From: Patescibacteria group bacterium
GTDB taxonomy: Bacteria; Patescibacteriota; Minisyncoccia; Moranbacterales; UBA1568
DNA length: 26,542 nt
Assembly: GCA_030916545.1 (NCBI GenBank)
Contig: JAUPWI010000045.1
Coordinates: 1-26,542 of the forward strand
Direction of reading: 5' to 3'
In this document: positions 1 through 7,720 of the stretch, piece after piece
Position numbering within the stretch: the first letter of the stretch is position 1
How the letters are laid out: every line of letters begins with the position of its first letter
Notes under the pieces: model-generated
The model's input: the letters and a program-made list of their open reading frames with translations, nothing else
Database searches by the model: none
Told to the model about the DNA's origin: nothing
Made by a program: the position numbers and the translations under genes

Positions 1-84
1 AGAATTTCGGCTGCAAACCTTTCAAAGCTTGTCAGGTTACGAAAGTAACCCTCCGTACTTTTCAAGGTTTTCGCACGAAATTCT
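1..84. other. Long nested imperfect stem-loop (possible structured RNA or palindromic element)
   Basis: Four nested stems can be read. Positions 1-9 (AGAATTTCG) pair perfectly with 76-84, 15-20 (AAACCT) with 65-70, 24-27 with 58-61, and 35-40 (GGTTAC) with 45-50 across a GAAA tetraloop on the plus strand. Internal loops lie between the stems. No T-tract follows on the plus strand, and the minus-strand flank is outside the window, so I cannot tell a terminator from a structured RNA or a small palindromic mobile element. The element begins exactly at the window edge and may extend further left. It lies about 90 bases downstream of the stop of the minus-strand glycosyltransferase. Confidence 0.45.
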
Positions 85-171
85 CTCGTTTTCCCTCGAC
101 ATGAGATTTGAGATAGATACTTACAGGCTATTCGGACATGATCGTCTTCGTTCGGATGCCTCCGCTCTCGT
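85..171. other. Intergenic spacer, no supported gene
   Basis: Between the stem-loop and the glycosyltransferase stop codon I see no gene. A 6-bp inverted repeat (GATCGT at 140-145, ACGATC at 174-179) straddles the stop, but no T-run follows it on the minus strand, so I do not call it a terminator. A short plus-strand reading frame at 29-217 crosses the stem-loop and the end of the glycosyltransferase and looks like chance. Confidence 0.4.
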
Positions 172-1278
172 TCACGATCGCTTTGCCAGATGCTTCGCGA
201 CCTCACCCTCGACATAGTTTCTTATCTTAGCCTTAAATATCTCTTTGTCAAAACGCAGGACCTGGGAACGGATATATTCCGGATCAAAAGCCATATTCTG
301 GAAACGCCCCAATGCCTCAGCGAGAGCCTCACTCGTCTGCTCCTCGAAAAATACGCCCATCTTGCCCTCCTCCATATGCTCGGGGATGTCGCCGCCCCGA
401 TACGCAATCAGCGGCCGTCCCGAAGCTAATGCCTCTATCGCCACGATACCGAAATCCTCCTCCTGAGGAAAGACGAAACCGCGGCATTCCGCATAGTACT
501 TCGGCAGCTCCGCCTCGTCCACCCGTCCGAGAAACTGAATCGTCGGACCGGCGAGTTTTTTCAGACGCTCCAGTTCGGGACCACGTCCGATGATCTTAAG
601 CGGCAGACGCAGCCGGTTGAAAGCCTCGATAGCGATATCGTGCCGTTTGTACGCGATCAACCGGCCAACCATCAGATAATACTCCTGTTGTACCGGCGCG
701 ATACCGAAACGGTGTATCTCTACGGGAGGATGGATGACCGTCGCTTCTTTCCGATAGTATTTCCTGATGCGTTCGGCGACGAAGTGGGAATTGGCGACGA
801 TACGATCGACCCGGTCCGCACTCACCCGGTCCCACAACCGGATCGGATTCATAAAGAACGGGACCAGCTTCTTCACGAAACGAGGGAATCCAAAATCCTC
901 GGTGTACTTCTGGCAATCATCCCATGCATAACGCATCGGCGTGTGCATATACGAGATATGCAGCGTCTCCGGGCGGGTGATGACGCCTTTGGCATAACTG
1001 GACGAATCGGAAAGCACGACATCGTATTTTGAAAAATCGAACTGCTCGATGGCCGGCGGCATGAGTGGCGGGAACAGGCGGTGATGCTTACGGACAAAAC
1101 GATATCTTTGCAAAAACGAGGTGTAGATCCGCTTGTCCGCGAAAACGCCATGCATCGCTTCGGGATCATGGATAAGCGTATAGATAGGCGCGTATGGATA
1201 CAACTCGGTGAACGCCTCGAGTACCCGCTCGGCTCCGCCATACTGCACCAGATAATCATGTACCAGCGCGATTTTCAT
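172..1278 (-). CDS. Glycosyltransferase family 4 (WbaZ/mannosyltransferase-like)
   Basis: A 368-residue GT-B enzyme predicted to transfer a sugar from a nucleotide-sugar donor to a growing envelope glycan on the cytosolic face. The N-terminal half opens with MKIALVHDYLVQYGGAER, typical of WbaZ-like and related mannosyltransferases. The C-terminal donor-binding half has KRHDIAIEAF, the LGRVDEAELPKYYAEC stretch and the GT4 E-x7-E signature (EDFGIVAIEALASGRP). The donor cannot be read from sequence; mannose is a guess by family resemblance. It is the last gene of the minus-strand operon and follows the cupin stop by four bases. There is no Shine-Dalgarno sequence. A TATAAT lies only 12-17 bases upstream of the ATG, so a near-leaderless transcript is possible alongside read-through from the operon. 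Confidence 0.9.
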   Translation of the reverse strand: MKIALVHDYLVQYGGAERVLEAFTELYPYAPIYTLIHDPEAMHGVFADKRIYTSFLQRYRFVRKHHRLFPPLMPPAIEQFDFSKYDVVLSDSSSYAKGVITRPETLHISYMHTPMRYAWDDCQKYTEDFGFPRFVKKLVPFFMNPIRLWDRVSADRVDRIVANSHFVAERIRKYYRKEATVIHPPVEIHRFGIAPVQQEYYLMVGRLIAYKRHDIAIEAFNRLRLPLKIIGRGPELERLKKLAGPTIQFLGRVDEAELPKYYAECRGFVFPQEEDFGIVAIEALASGRPLIAYRGGDIPEHMEEGKMGVFFEEQTSEALAEALGRFQNMAFDPEYIRSQVLRFDKEIFKAKIRNYVEGEVAKHLAKRS

Positions 1279-1282
1279 AGAT

Positions 1283-1627
1283 TCAATCGATTATATGCTC
1301 GTACTGCGCATATTTCCAAGCCGGAGTGCATGCGATAAACACTTCCATCTCTCCCTCCCAATAGAACTTCTCTCCTGAATCAATCAGGACGACATCGCCG
1401 GCCGCGAGCGTTTCTTCATTGTCCCCGCATACCAACCTGCCCTGCCCCTTGATTACGAAAGCGATTTCCTGAGATATCCGGTTCACCACCCATCCCTCAT
1501 CCGGATATCGACCGTTGATTTTCGCGACAGCGGCGTCTATGGATTCTTCTCCGAATGGATATTCGAACACCGTACAAGTCTCGCCATTCTTAAATTCCTC
1601 CGCTCCCGTTCGTCCGATCCGTTTCAT
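1283..1627 (-). CDS. Small cupin-domain protein
   Basis: A 114-residue single cupin fold. The conserved glycines and turns are visible in AFVIKGQGRLVCGDNEETL (about 56-74) and AAGDVVLIDSGEKFYWEG (75-92). The usual first-motif His-x-His metal ligands are replaced (VVNRISQE, 47-54), and only the glutamate appears kept, so it may bind a sugar or ligand without metal catalysis. It lies between the epimerase (three bases away) and a GT4, which suggests a sugar-modifying or sensing role in the same pathway; this is inference. A good Shine-Dalgarno GGAG lies eight bases before the ATG, within the end of the epimerase gene. Confidence 0.8.
   Translation of the reverse strand: MKRIGRTGAEEFKNGETCTVFEYPFGEESIDAAVAKINGRYPDEGWVVNRISQEIAFVIKGQGRLVCGDNEETLAAGDVVLIDSGEKFYWEGEMEVFIACTPAWKYAQYEHIID
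1290..1319 (-). promoter_or_regulatory. Possible internal promoter TTGGAA-N18-TATAAT
   Basis: On the minus strand, TTGGAA (1314-1319) and a perfect TATAAT (1290-1295) are separated by 18 bases, inside the 3' end of the cupin gene. The expected start of transcription falls about five bases before the glycosyltransferase ATG (1278), which lacks a Shine-Dalgarno sequence. It could be chance in an A/T-rich codon run. Confidence 0.33.
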
Positions 1628-1630
1628 ATT

Positions 1631-2584
1631 TCAAGCTCCATAATATTCCCGATACCACTCGACGAAATTCTTGATCCCGACATCGATACGGGTCGTTGGC
1701 TGCCAACCGAGACCGCGCAATTTGTCGATATTAGCAACGGTACTTTCGACGTCGCCCGGCTGCATCGGCATTAACTTCTTCTTGGCAACCTTACCCGTGC
1801 AGGTCTCGATGGTCTCAATGAAAGCCAACAGCGTTTCTTCACGATCACCGCCGATATTCATGACGCCACACGGGAGATCTGCATCGAGTACCGTAAGCGT
1901 CCCGGACACGATATCATCGATGTAGGTGAAATTGCGGCTCATATTTCCGAAATTATACACTTCGATTTCCTTATCCGCGAGAATCTGTTCAGTGAATTTA
2001 ATGAGGGCCATATCCGGTCGTCCCCACGGACCATACACCGTGAAAAAACGCAGCCCGGTCGTCGGCAACTGATAGATATGACTGAACGTATGCGCCATCA
2101 GCTCCGTCGCCTTCTTGGTCGCGGCATAAGGAGAGATCGGTGTATCGACATTATCCGTTTCCGAGAAAGGCGGAGTGTTCTTCCCATAAATCGAGGACGA
2201 TGAAGCGTACACGAAATTCTTAATACCGTGCTTGACGGCGAGATTCAGCAGATTGGTCGTGCCAAGTACATTGACGTCCGCATACAAAAGCGGGTCCCTG
2301 AGCGAATTGCGGACACCCGCCATCGCCGCGAGATGAATCACCTTCTCCGGCCGATCCTCCGCGAATATCTTCTCGGTGAATTCCGCATCCCGGATGTCGC
2401 CTTCCCGCAGGACGAAACGCCCAGTATACTCCCCGAGAAACCGACCGATTCGATCGCGTTTCAGCTGCGGATCATAGTAATCGTTGAAATTATCCAGAAG
2501 AACAGGGGTATCTCCCCGCTCCATGAGCGCCTTGGCACACGCGCTTCCGATAAATCCCGCCCCTCCGGTGATGAGCACTTTCAT
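1631..2584 (-). CDS. NAD-dependent sugar epimerase (UDP-glucuronate 4-epimerase-like)
   Basis: A 317-residue extended SDR enzyme that interconverts nucleotide sugars, most like UDP-glucuronate 4-epimerase (to UDP-galacturonate). Visible features are the Rossmann motif GGAGFIGS (7-14), the NFNDYYDP segment after beta-2 (32-39), the catalytic serines at 128-131, the YAATK catalytic Tyr153/Lys157 pair, and the substrate-loop signature GPWGRPDMA (185-193) that is typical of GlcA epimerases. Length matches the family. It sits in the envelope-sugar operon, 21 bases after the metallophosphoesterase and three before the cupin, so it most likely supplies a uronic acid or related donor to the flanking GT4 enzymes. 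Other SDR specificities, such as dehydratase or GDP-sugar epimerase, are less likely but not excluded. Confidence 0.88.
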   Translation of the reverse strand: MKVLITGGAGFIGSACAKALMERGDTPVLLDNFNDYYDPQLKRDRIGRFLGEYTGRFVLREGDIRDAEFTEKIFAEDRPEKVIHLAAMAGVRNSLRDPLLYADVNVLGTTNLLNLAVKHGIKNFVYASSSSIYGKNTPPFSETDNVDTPISPYAATKKATELMAHTFSHIYQLPTTGLRFFTVYGPWGRPDMALIKFTEQILADKEIEVYNFGNMSRNFTYIDDIVSGTLTVLDADLPCGVMNIGGDREETLLAFIETIETCTGKVAKKKLMPMQPGDVESTVANIDKLRGLGWQPTTRIDVGIKNFVEWYREYYGA

Positions 2585-2605
2585 ACGCTTCGCTGTTCTG
2601 ATGAA

Positions 2606-3751
2606 TTAATATCTTTCCTCGACATCCCGACCATCGATGACGGACGGCAGCTGAGCTTCATCCGGGAAAAATTCAGGAAGACTGTCCCACTCATTTTCCG
2701 ACGTACCGAGTTTCCGGTCAACCATCTGGAATGAACGCTGATTCCCTCCGACCCTCCGAAAGAGAATTTCGGCTTCCCGAGTCCCCGGCGCGTACCGGAG
2801 ATCGAGAGTCGCGAAAGTCCCGAGAGCCGGTTCATTCACAAGCGTATCGACGACGAAATAGTGGATTCCGTTACGCTCTTCGGTGTATCCATACGGACTA
2901 TGCCCCGAAACGACCCCAACGACATTCCCCGCCGCCTCTAGTACCGCACGCACGGAAGCGGCATTCTGGATATTGACGGCAAATGTCCCTCCACTGCTCG
3001 GCGACATAACCGGGGAATGATGTGAAAAAACCAACACTGGTCGATCCGTCCGCAATACGGAAGCCAGCCATGCCAACTCGGATTCGCTGACGAAACCCGA
3101 GACATACTGTTTCGCTTCCCGGTCTGAACCGTCTTCATTGAAATTCGTATCGAGCACCACCAATCGCCAATCACCGATATCGCGAAACGTGTGATTTTCT
3201 TCCAAACCGAGAACCTCTCTCACATCCGCCTTGGAAAGAGAGCGCATATCGTGATTGCCGAGCGCGTACAGTCGCGGCGCGGAAAGTTTCCGAAAGACCG
3301 CGTTCACCTGAGCGAGTTGTTCCTTGGCGCGTTCCGGTTTGACCAGAGTACTCTCGATATAATCCCCGCCACCGACGACGATGTCCGGATGATATTCGTC
3401 GTTCAAGTAGGTCACCGCTGCTTCGAGCGCGGGCAGAGACTGGAGGGTAAGCTTATGCTTCATACGCTTACGGTACCCGTATTCCCAATCGGTCACAAAA
3501 CCTATCTTCAGGATACTCGGCGCCGTGACGACGGTCTCTTCCGGTACGGCAGCCGGGGACGACTGGGGAAAAGAACACCGCCCATTGAAAAAGTAAACCC
3601 AACCCGCTATCCCCACAAGAAGGATCGACCCGGCACCGGAAAGTAGGACTGCTGTAGAATATTTTCCGTGACGCCCATGCCGGATGAGACGCTTCACCAT
3701 GTATACGCATTTCATATCGTTCTTTTCGTATTCAGTCATCGACGGTGTCAT
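2606..3751 (-). CDS. Membrane-tethered calcineurin-like metallophosphoesterase with altered ligands
   Basis: A 381-residue protein with one N-terminal membrane helix (about 33-55) and an extracytoplasmic phosphoesterase domain (about 80-335). Core motifs are visible: GGGD (127-130), GNHD (165-168) and HH (244-245). Two canonical ligand positions differ. The first D-x-H reads D88-W-E90, and the final G-H-x-H reads GHSP (283-286). It may hydrolyse a phosphodiester or phosphomonoester outside the membrane, for example on a lipid-linked glycan, or be partly inactive. The start overlaps the upstream GT4 stop as ATGA, but GGAGG directly abuts this ATG. Internal ATGs at residues 5, 13 and 18 are alternatives, so the N-terminus is uncertain. 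It is second in the envelope operon. Confidence 0.82.
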   Translation of the reverse strand: MTPSMTEYEKNDMKCVYMVKRLIRHGRHGKYSTAVLLSGAGSILLVGIAGWVYFFNGRCSFPQSSPAAVPEETVVTAPSILKIGFVTDWEYGYRKRMKHKLTLQSLPALEAAVTYLNDEYHPDIVVGGGDYIESTLVKPERAKEQLAQVNAVFRKLSAPRLYALGNHDMRSLSKADVREVLGLEENHTFRDIGDWRLVVLDTNFNEDGSDREAKQYVSGFVSESELAWLASVLRTDRPVLVFSHHSPVMSPSSGGTFAVNIQNAASVRAVLEAAGNVVGVVSGHSPYGYTEERNGIHYFVVDTLVNEPALGTFATLDLRYAPGTREAEILFRRVGGNQRSFQMVDRKLGTSENEWDSLPEFFPDEAQLPSVIDGRDVEERY

Positions 3752-4974
3752 CCTCCGGAAACCTCTGAGAGACGTTCGTATATTCTCTCAAGAGCACGAG
3801 CCGATTCTTTCCAGGTAAAACGCTCCGCACGTTCACGATTCATCCCGCCTCGTCGCTTCAGCTCCGAGGTATCACCGAGCATGACACCGATCACATCCGC
3901 CAGGCCGGCCGCCGATGTGTCCTGGGCGTACCACCCTCCTTCACCCAGATACTTGCGATTGTTTTTGGTATCGAAACACGCGACCGGCAGACCCGCTCCC
4001 ATATACTGAAGCAATTTGCCGCTCGCCTGCTTCACCTCCGCTTCCTTCGGGTCAACACCGATATCCGCCATGGCCAGAACTTCCGGCAAGACGAAATACG
4101 ACAAGGGAGAAATGACGGTCATCCGCTCACGGAAGACACCCGTCGAAAGATACGATTCGATCTTCTCTCTTGGAAATCCAGCGATCACAAAATGTGCCTC
4201 TGGGTGTTTCTCAGCGACCAGTGGTATCGCGTCCAGGAAGAACGAGATGCCCTTATTCGGGATCAGAGCGCCCGTATAAGCAATGACCGTCTTCTTCCGC
4301 GGTATCCCATAACGATCCCGAAGAGCGTCCCGATCCGACGATGACCGGAACATTTCGAGACGAACTCCGTCAAGCAGGGTCTCCGTCGGTTTCCCCTCCC
4401 GGATACGGCCAATCTCTTCCGTGTTCTCCCATGAACTCGTCACGGCGGCGTCTCCCAGATTATCGATGAAATTTTCGACCCGTCGAAAAACCTTTCTCAA
4501 GACTCCCTGTCCGAGATACGCATGCGAAACCATCTCTTTCACGAGACTACCATGGAAGTCTCCCACCAGCTTGATATTTCGCCAGAAGAGGATTTTCTGG
4601 ACCACCCATCCGATGAGCACCCCTTCATGCAGATGCCCGTGGATAATATCCGGCCGCTTCGTCCGAGCGAGAAAAAGAGTCTTCTTGATCAAAAGAAGAT
4701 CAAGGATGATTTTCTGCCAATCCGGACCGGCCTCAAGTTTCTTATACCAGAACAAGAGTCGTCGGATACGACGGACATCGATCCGGGAACCGAGAACGGC
4801 CAGGATATCCTTGCCGATATGGTACGTCGCGATCGTCACCGTATGCCCGAGTTGCTCGAGGGCGAGCGCTTCTTCAAGGATACGGATATGTGTGCCCCGA
4901 TCCGAAAAGAACGGTGTCGGAGCTATGACCAGGATATGCAGTTTTCGGAGCGTCGCCATCGCGGTATCCTTCAT
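3748..4974 (-). CDS. Glycosyltransferase family 4
   Basis: A 408-residue GT-B enzyme. The N-terminus has the acceptor-side pattern LHILVIAPTPFFSDRGTHI. The C-terminal half shows the donor site VIAYTGALIPNKGI and a GT4-like acidic segment, GVDPKEAEVKQASGKLLQYMG, followed by AGLPVACFDT. Its likely role is adding a hexose to an envelope glycan from a nucleotide sugar; the sugar is unknown. It is the first gene of the five-gene minus-strand cluster and overlaps the phosphoesterase by four bases. Two starts are plausible: the first ATG has GAGGA nine bases upstream, and the internal ATG at 4959 (MATLRK) has AAGGA seven bases upstream. The 104-base gap before it has T-runs but no convincing terminator, so transcription from the Clp gene may read through. 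Confidence 0.88.
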   Translation of the reverse strand: MKDTAMATLRKLHILVIAPTPFFSDRGTHIRILEEALALEQLGHTVTIATYHIGKDILAVLGSRIDVRRIRRLLFWYKKLEAGPDWQKIILDLLLIKKTLFLARTKRPDIIHGHLHEGVLIGWVVQKILFWRNIKLVGDFHGSLVKEMVSHAYLGQGVLRKVFRRVENFIDNLGDAAVTSSWENTEEIGRIREGKPTETLLDGVRLEMFRSSSDRDALRDRYGIPRKKTVIAYTGALIPNKGISFFLDAIPLVAEKHPEAHFVIAGFPREKIESYLSTGVFRERMTVISPLSYFVLPEVLAMADIGVDPKEAEVKQASGKLLQYMGAGLPVACFDTKNNRKYLGEGGWYAQDTSAAGLADVIGVMLGDTSELKRRGGMNRERAERFTWKESARALERIYERLSEVSGG

Positions 4975-5078
4975 GATTCGGTGTCCTCAGCTTATCGTAC
5001 TTCCCAAAAAACCGGAAGGGTACCAAAAAAACCCAAACTAAGGGATCTTCGGCGATACTTCGGAAAGACATGCCCGAC

Positions 5079-7565
5079 TCAGATGTTCATGATGTCCCGG
5101 GGAGTAATAGTCATGGTTCCTCCGTCCGACTGTCCGGCCCCACCGACGATGATTTTCCGCACGATGATATCCTCCACGTGATCCGTGATGAAACGGTTGA
5201 CGGAACGGGCTCCGAAATCAGGCTCATATCCGAGTTCGACGATACGTTCGGTGACCCCCGGCTCGATGATCAGCGTGATATTCTTCTGCTGCTTGACCTG
5301 CTCGGCGAATTTCCTCAACTTCAGATCCGCGATACGGATCAACTGTGTGATTGAAAGGGCCTCAAAAAAGATCAGATTGTCGAAACGGTTCAGGAACTCT
5401 ATGCGGAACGTGCCGTCACGGACTATCCCGTCGATTACCTGACTCCGCAGCACATTGAGCGGCATACCCTGCTGTGAGAGGTCCTTGATCAGCATGGAAC
5501 CGGCGTTCGAAGTCGCGATGATGATGGCGTTCCGGAAATTGATCTTTTCACCGAACGCGTCCGTGATCGACCCCTCGTCAAGAACCTGCAGGAAGATATC
5601 CAGGATCTTCGGATACGCCTTCTCGACCTCATCGAGGAGGAAGATGCAATACGGCCGCTCTTTCATCGCCTTGGTCAGGATACCGGACGACCCGTCCTCC
5701 TGAGATCCAAGAAGCCGATCGACGCTGCTCGCGGTCTGAAACTCGCTCATATCCAGACGGAACATCTTCTCCTCATCATTGAAAATCGATTCGGCCAAAG
5801 CCTTGACGGTTTCGGTCTTGCCGACTCCGGTCGGTCCGAGAAAAAGGAAGCTTCCGAGAGGTTTTTTGGCATCATGAAAACCAGCACGTGCCCGGCGCAG
5901 CACCTGGGAGACCTGATTGATCGCTTCATCTTGGCCGACAATACGGGCATGCAGCTCCGTTTCGAGATTCATGAGCTTTTCCTGTTCGCTCTGGGTGATC
6001 TCTCCGATCTGAGCGCCCGTCTTGAGACTCACGTATTCGTTCACTACCTGTTCGTTCAGAAAACGTCTCGGCTGATTGCGGAAGTAGATCATCACCTGCT
6101 GAGCCAGGTCAAGAACCCGCTCCGGATAAGGCATCTCCCAATTATATCGCCGAGCTGAAGCGATAAGTGCCTGCATCGCCTTAATCGTAAGTACGACTTG
6201 CTTCCTTTCCGATACCGCGAAAAATTGCAGAAGAATCGCCTCACTCTCAGCGATATTCGGCTGGCGGAGATAGATAGTTTCGAAATATTTCAAAATCTGC
6301 TCGTCCTTTTTCGCCAAAGCATGATACCGGGCCGCCACCGCTATACCGATGAACCGAAAAGTGGGCATCTCCAGGAATTCCTCCAACAGATGCGCGATAT
6401 TGGGTCGCTTCGGATCCATACCGAGAAAGAGATCCACGTCTTCAATGACCAGGAGAACGTTTCCCGCCCTTGCCGCTTCCAGGAAGAACCCCCGGATTTC
6501 ACTTTCAGGATCCTTTCCTGTTCTGACACTCTCATCCACCGCTTCGCCCAGATTGAAAAGCAAGACCCGCAAAGAATTCAAAGGGCTACCATACGGGAAC
6601 GAGCGGGAGCGGATTTGCTTGGCAAGATAATGGATGAATAACTTCTTGCCGACACCCGGCTCTCCGACCAGGAAGATATTGTTCTGTTGCGGACGCTCCA
6701 GGACCACTGCCGCCACACGGAATTCCGCCTGGCGACCGACCAGGTCCATCCTGCCGTATTCGGTCCGATCAGCGGACGAAAGATCCAGACTGTACTGATC
6801 AAGCCGCGGCGTATAACCAAATCGCCAACCTCTCCCTATCGATGTATTCTTCGAAAAATTTTCCGGGAGCCAAAAACGCCATTCCCGCTCTTTCTGAATA
6901 AAGGCTTTCTGTTCAATATCGAGAGCGTAGGCAAAGGTTTCCTCTGGAACATTCCTCATCTTAAGCAGCGTCAAGAAAGCGGACTTATTCTCGAGAGCGT
7001 CTTTAGGAATATCATTTATATCAAGTTCAAGTCGCGACAAGACCCGCTCGAACCAAGGTGATTTCTGCAACGTGAGGAAATCCGTCTCCTGAAGGGGGAT
7101 AATTTCAGGCGCTCGAAGAAGGAAACAGATGCCGGCAAACAGGACGCCGATTCCGCTCGCCAGATACGTCCACTGCGTATACATGAAATCCACGTCCAGC
7201 AACCAATACACCAAGGATCCGAAAATCGGCAGTACCGGAGCGGCCAAAAACAAGGCGAATATCCCTATCACGAGCACCGAGGCCACCAGGAAGAATGTGA
7301 TTCCAAAAATAACTACGGGCAACCTCACGCAAAGACCAAGAAATCGAGAGAGTATATTCCCGATAAACCTAACAAGCTCCTTAAACGGGTGGAAACCGCG
7401 CCAGCTCCGATATTCGACATCCCGCTTCCACGGAGCGGCCAGCGTGCCGGTCAATTCGAGGATATTGAAACGGAAAAGAACCAGACGAAGCAGGTTCCAG
7501 ACATTCTCGGAACCATTCTGGATGCCTTCCCGATAATACCACCGGACGAAAAGAAACAGATCCAT
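5079..7565 (-). CDS. Membrane-anchored Clp/HSP100-family ATPase with degenerate first AAA module
   Basis: An 828-residue tandem AAA+ protein. The Clp N-domain is replaced by a hydrophobic region with two or three membrane helices (about 83-110, 112-124, 134-150). D2 looks competent: Walker A GPTGVGKT (577-584), Walker B IFLLDE (641-646), sensor-1 TSNAG, an Arg-finger Arg in FLNRFD (724-729) and sensor-2 GAR (785-787). D1 is altered everywhere that matters: Walker A ends GKK instead of GKT (301-308), Walker B reads IED rather than IDE (374-376), and the ERRF Arg-finger segment is replaced by LKYF (425-428). The D1 and D2 pore-loop aromatics (KYRG, GYVG) are absent, as is a ClpP-docking G-F/L loop. 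It probably remodels membrane or envelope proteins, using D2 for power; this is inference. No SD is visible. Confidence 0.85.
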   Translation of the reverse strand: MDLFLFVRWYYREGIQNGSENVWNLLRLVLFRFNILELTGTLAAPWKRDVEYRSWRGFHPFKELVRFIGNILSRFLGLCVRLPVVIFGITFFLVASVLVIGIFALFLAAPVLPIFGSLVYWLLDVDFMYTQWTYLASGIGVLFAGICFLLRAPEIIPLQETDFLTLQKSPWFERVLSRLELDINDIPKDALENKSAFLTLLKMRNVPEETFAYALDIEQKAFIQKEREWRFWLPENFSKNTSIGRGWRFGYTPRLDQYSLDLSSADRTEYGRMDLVGRQAEFRVAAVVLERPQQNNIFLVGEPGVGKKLFIHYLAKQIRSRSFPYGSPLNSLRVLLFNLGEAVDESVRTGKDPESEIRGFFLEAARAGNVLLVIEDVDLFLGMDPKRPNIAHLLEEFLEMPTFRFIGIAVAARYHALAKKDEQILKYFETIYLRQPNIAESEAILLQFFAVSERKQVVLTIKAMQALIASARRYNWEMPYPERVLDLAQQVMIYFRNQPRRFLNEQVVNEYVSLKTGAQIGEITQSEQEKLMNLETELHARIVGQDEAINQVSQVLRRARAGFHDAKKPLGSFLFLGPTGVGKTETVKALAESIFNDEEKMFRLDMSEFQTASSVDRLLGSQEDGSSGILTKAMKERPYCIFLLDEVEKAYPKILDIFLQVLDEGSITDAFGEKINFRNAIIIATSNAGSMLIKDLSQQGMPLNVLRSQVIDGIVRDGTFRIEFLNRFDNLIFFEALSITQLIRIADLKLRKFAEQVKQQKNITLIIEPGVTERIVELGYEPDFGARSVNRFITDHVEDIIVRKIIVGGAGQSDGGTMTITPRDIMNI

Positions 7566-7629
7566 CGCTATTCTTTTTTTATTTTACGACCCCGGACACC
7601 GCTGACGGCTCCGATATTGCCTTTTCTCT

Positions 7630-7658
7630 ATTCTACGTCCCACGGGATACTTTGACAA
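7630..7658 (-). promoter_or_regulatory. Sigma70-like promoter of the Clp-like ATPase gene
   Basis: On the minus strand, TTGTCA (7653-7658) and TAGAAT (7630-7635) are separated by exactly 17 bases; each hexamer matches the consensus at five of six positions. It would give a leader of about 57 bases ahead of the ATG at 7563-7565. Confidence 0.6.
7652..7657 (+). promoter_or_regulatory. Candidate -35 box TTGACA for the plus-strand cluster
   Basis: A perfect TTGACA on the plus strand overlaps the minus-strand -35, because TTGACAA read backwards gives TTGTCA. No good -10 lies 16-18 bases downstream (GGATTC/GATTCC). A TATTCT at 7702-7707, 13 bases before the ATG, is the best -10-like string but lacks a matching -35. 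The plus promoter is therefore unproven. Confidence 0.22.
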
Positions 7659-7720
7659 TACGTCCAAGACTTCCGGATTCCGCTTGAATAAAAACCGATC
7701 CTATTCTATGCTAAATCCTG

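Noticed and set aside
31..54. Possible SRP RNA apical domain (GTCAGG followed by a GAAA tetraloop)
   Set aside because: The 3' side lacks the AGCAG element of SRP domain IV, and the loop is GAAA closed by a different stem.
29..217. 62-residue plus-strand frame at the left edge
   Set aside because: It runs through the palindromic structure and into the glycosyltransferase 3' end; there is no ribosome site and the composition is unremarkable.
4975..5078. Terminator or promoter between the Clp-like gene and the GT4
   Set aside because: T-runs follow only a 3-bp stem, and the TACGAT -10-like string at 4994-4999 has no -35.
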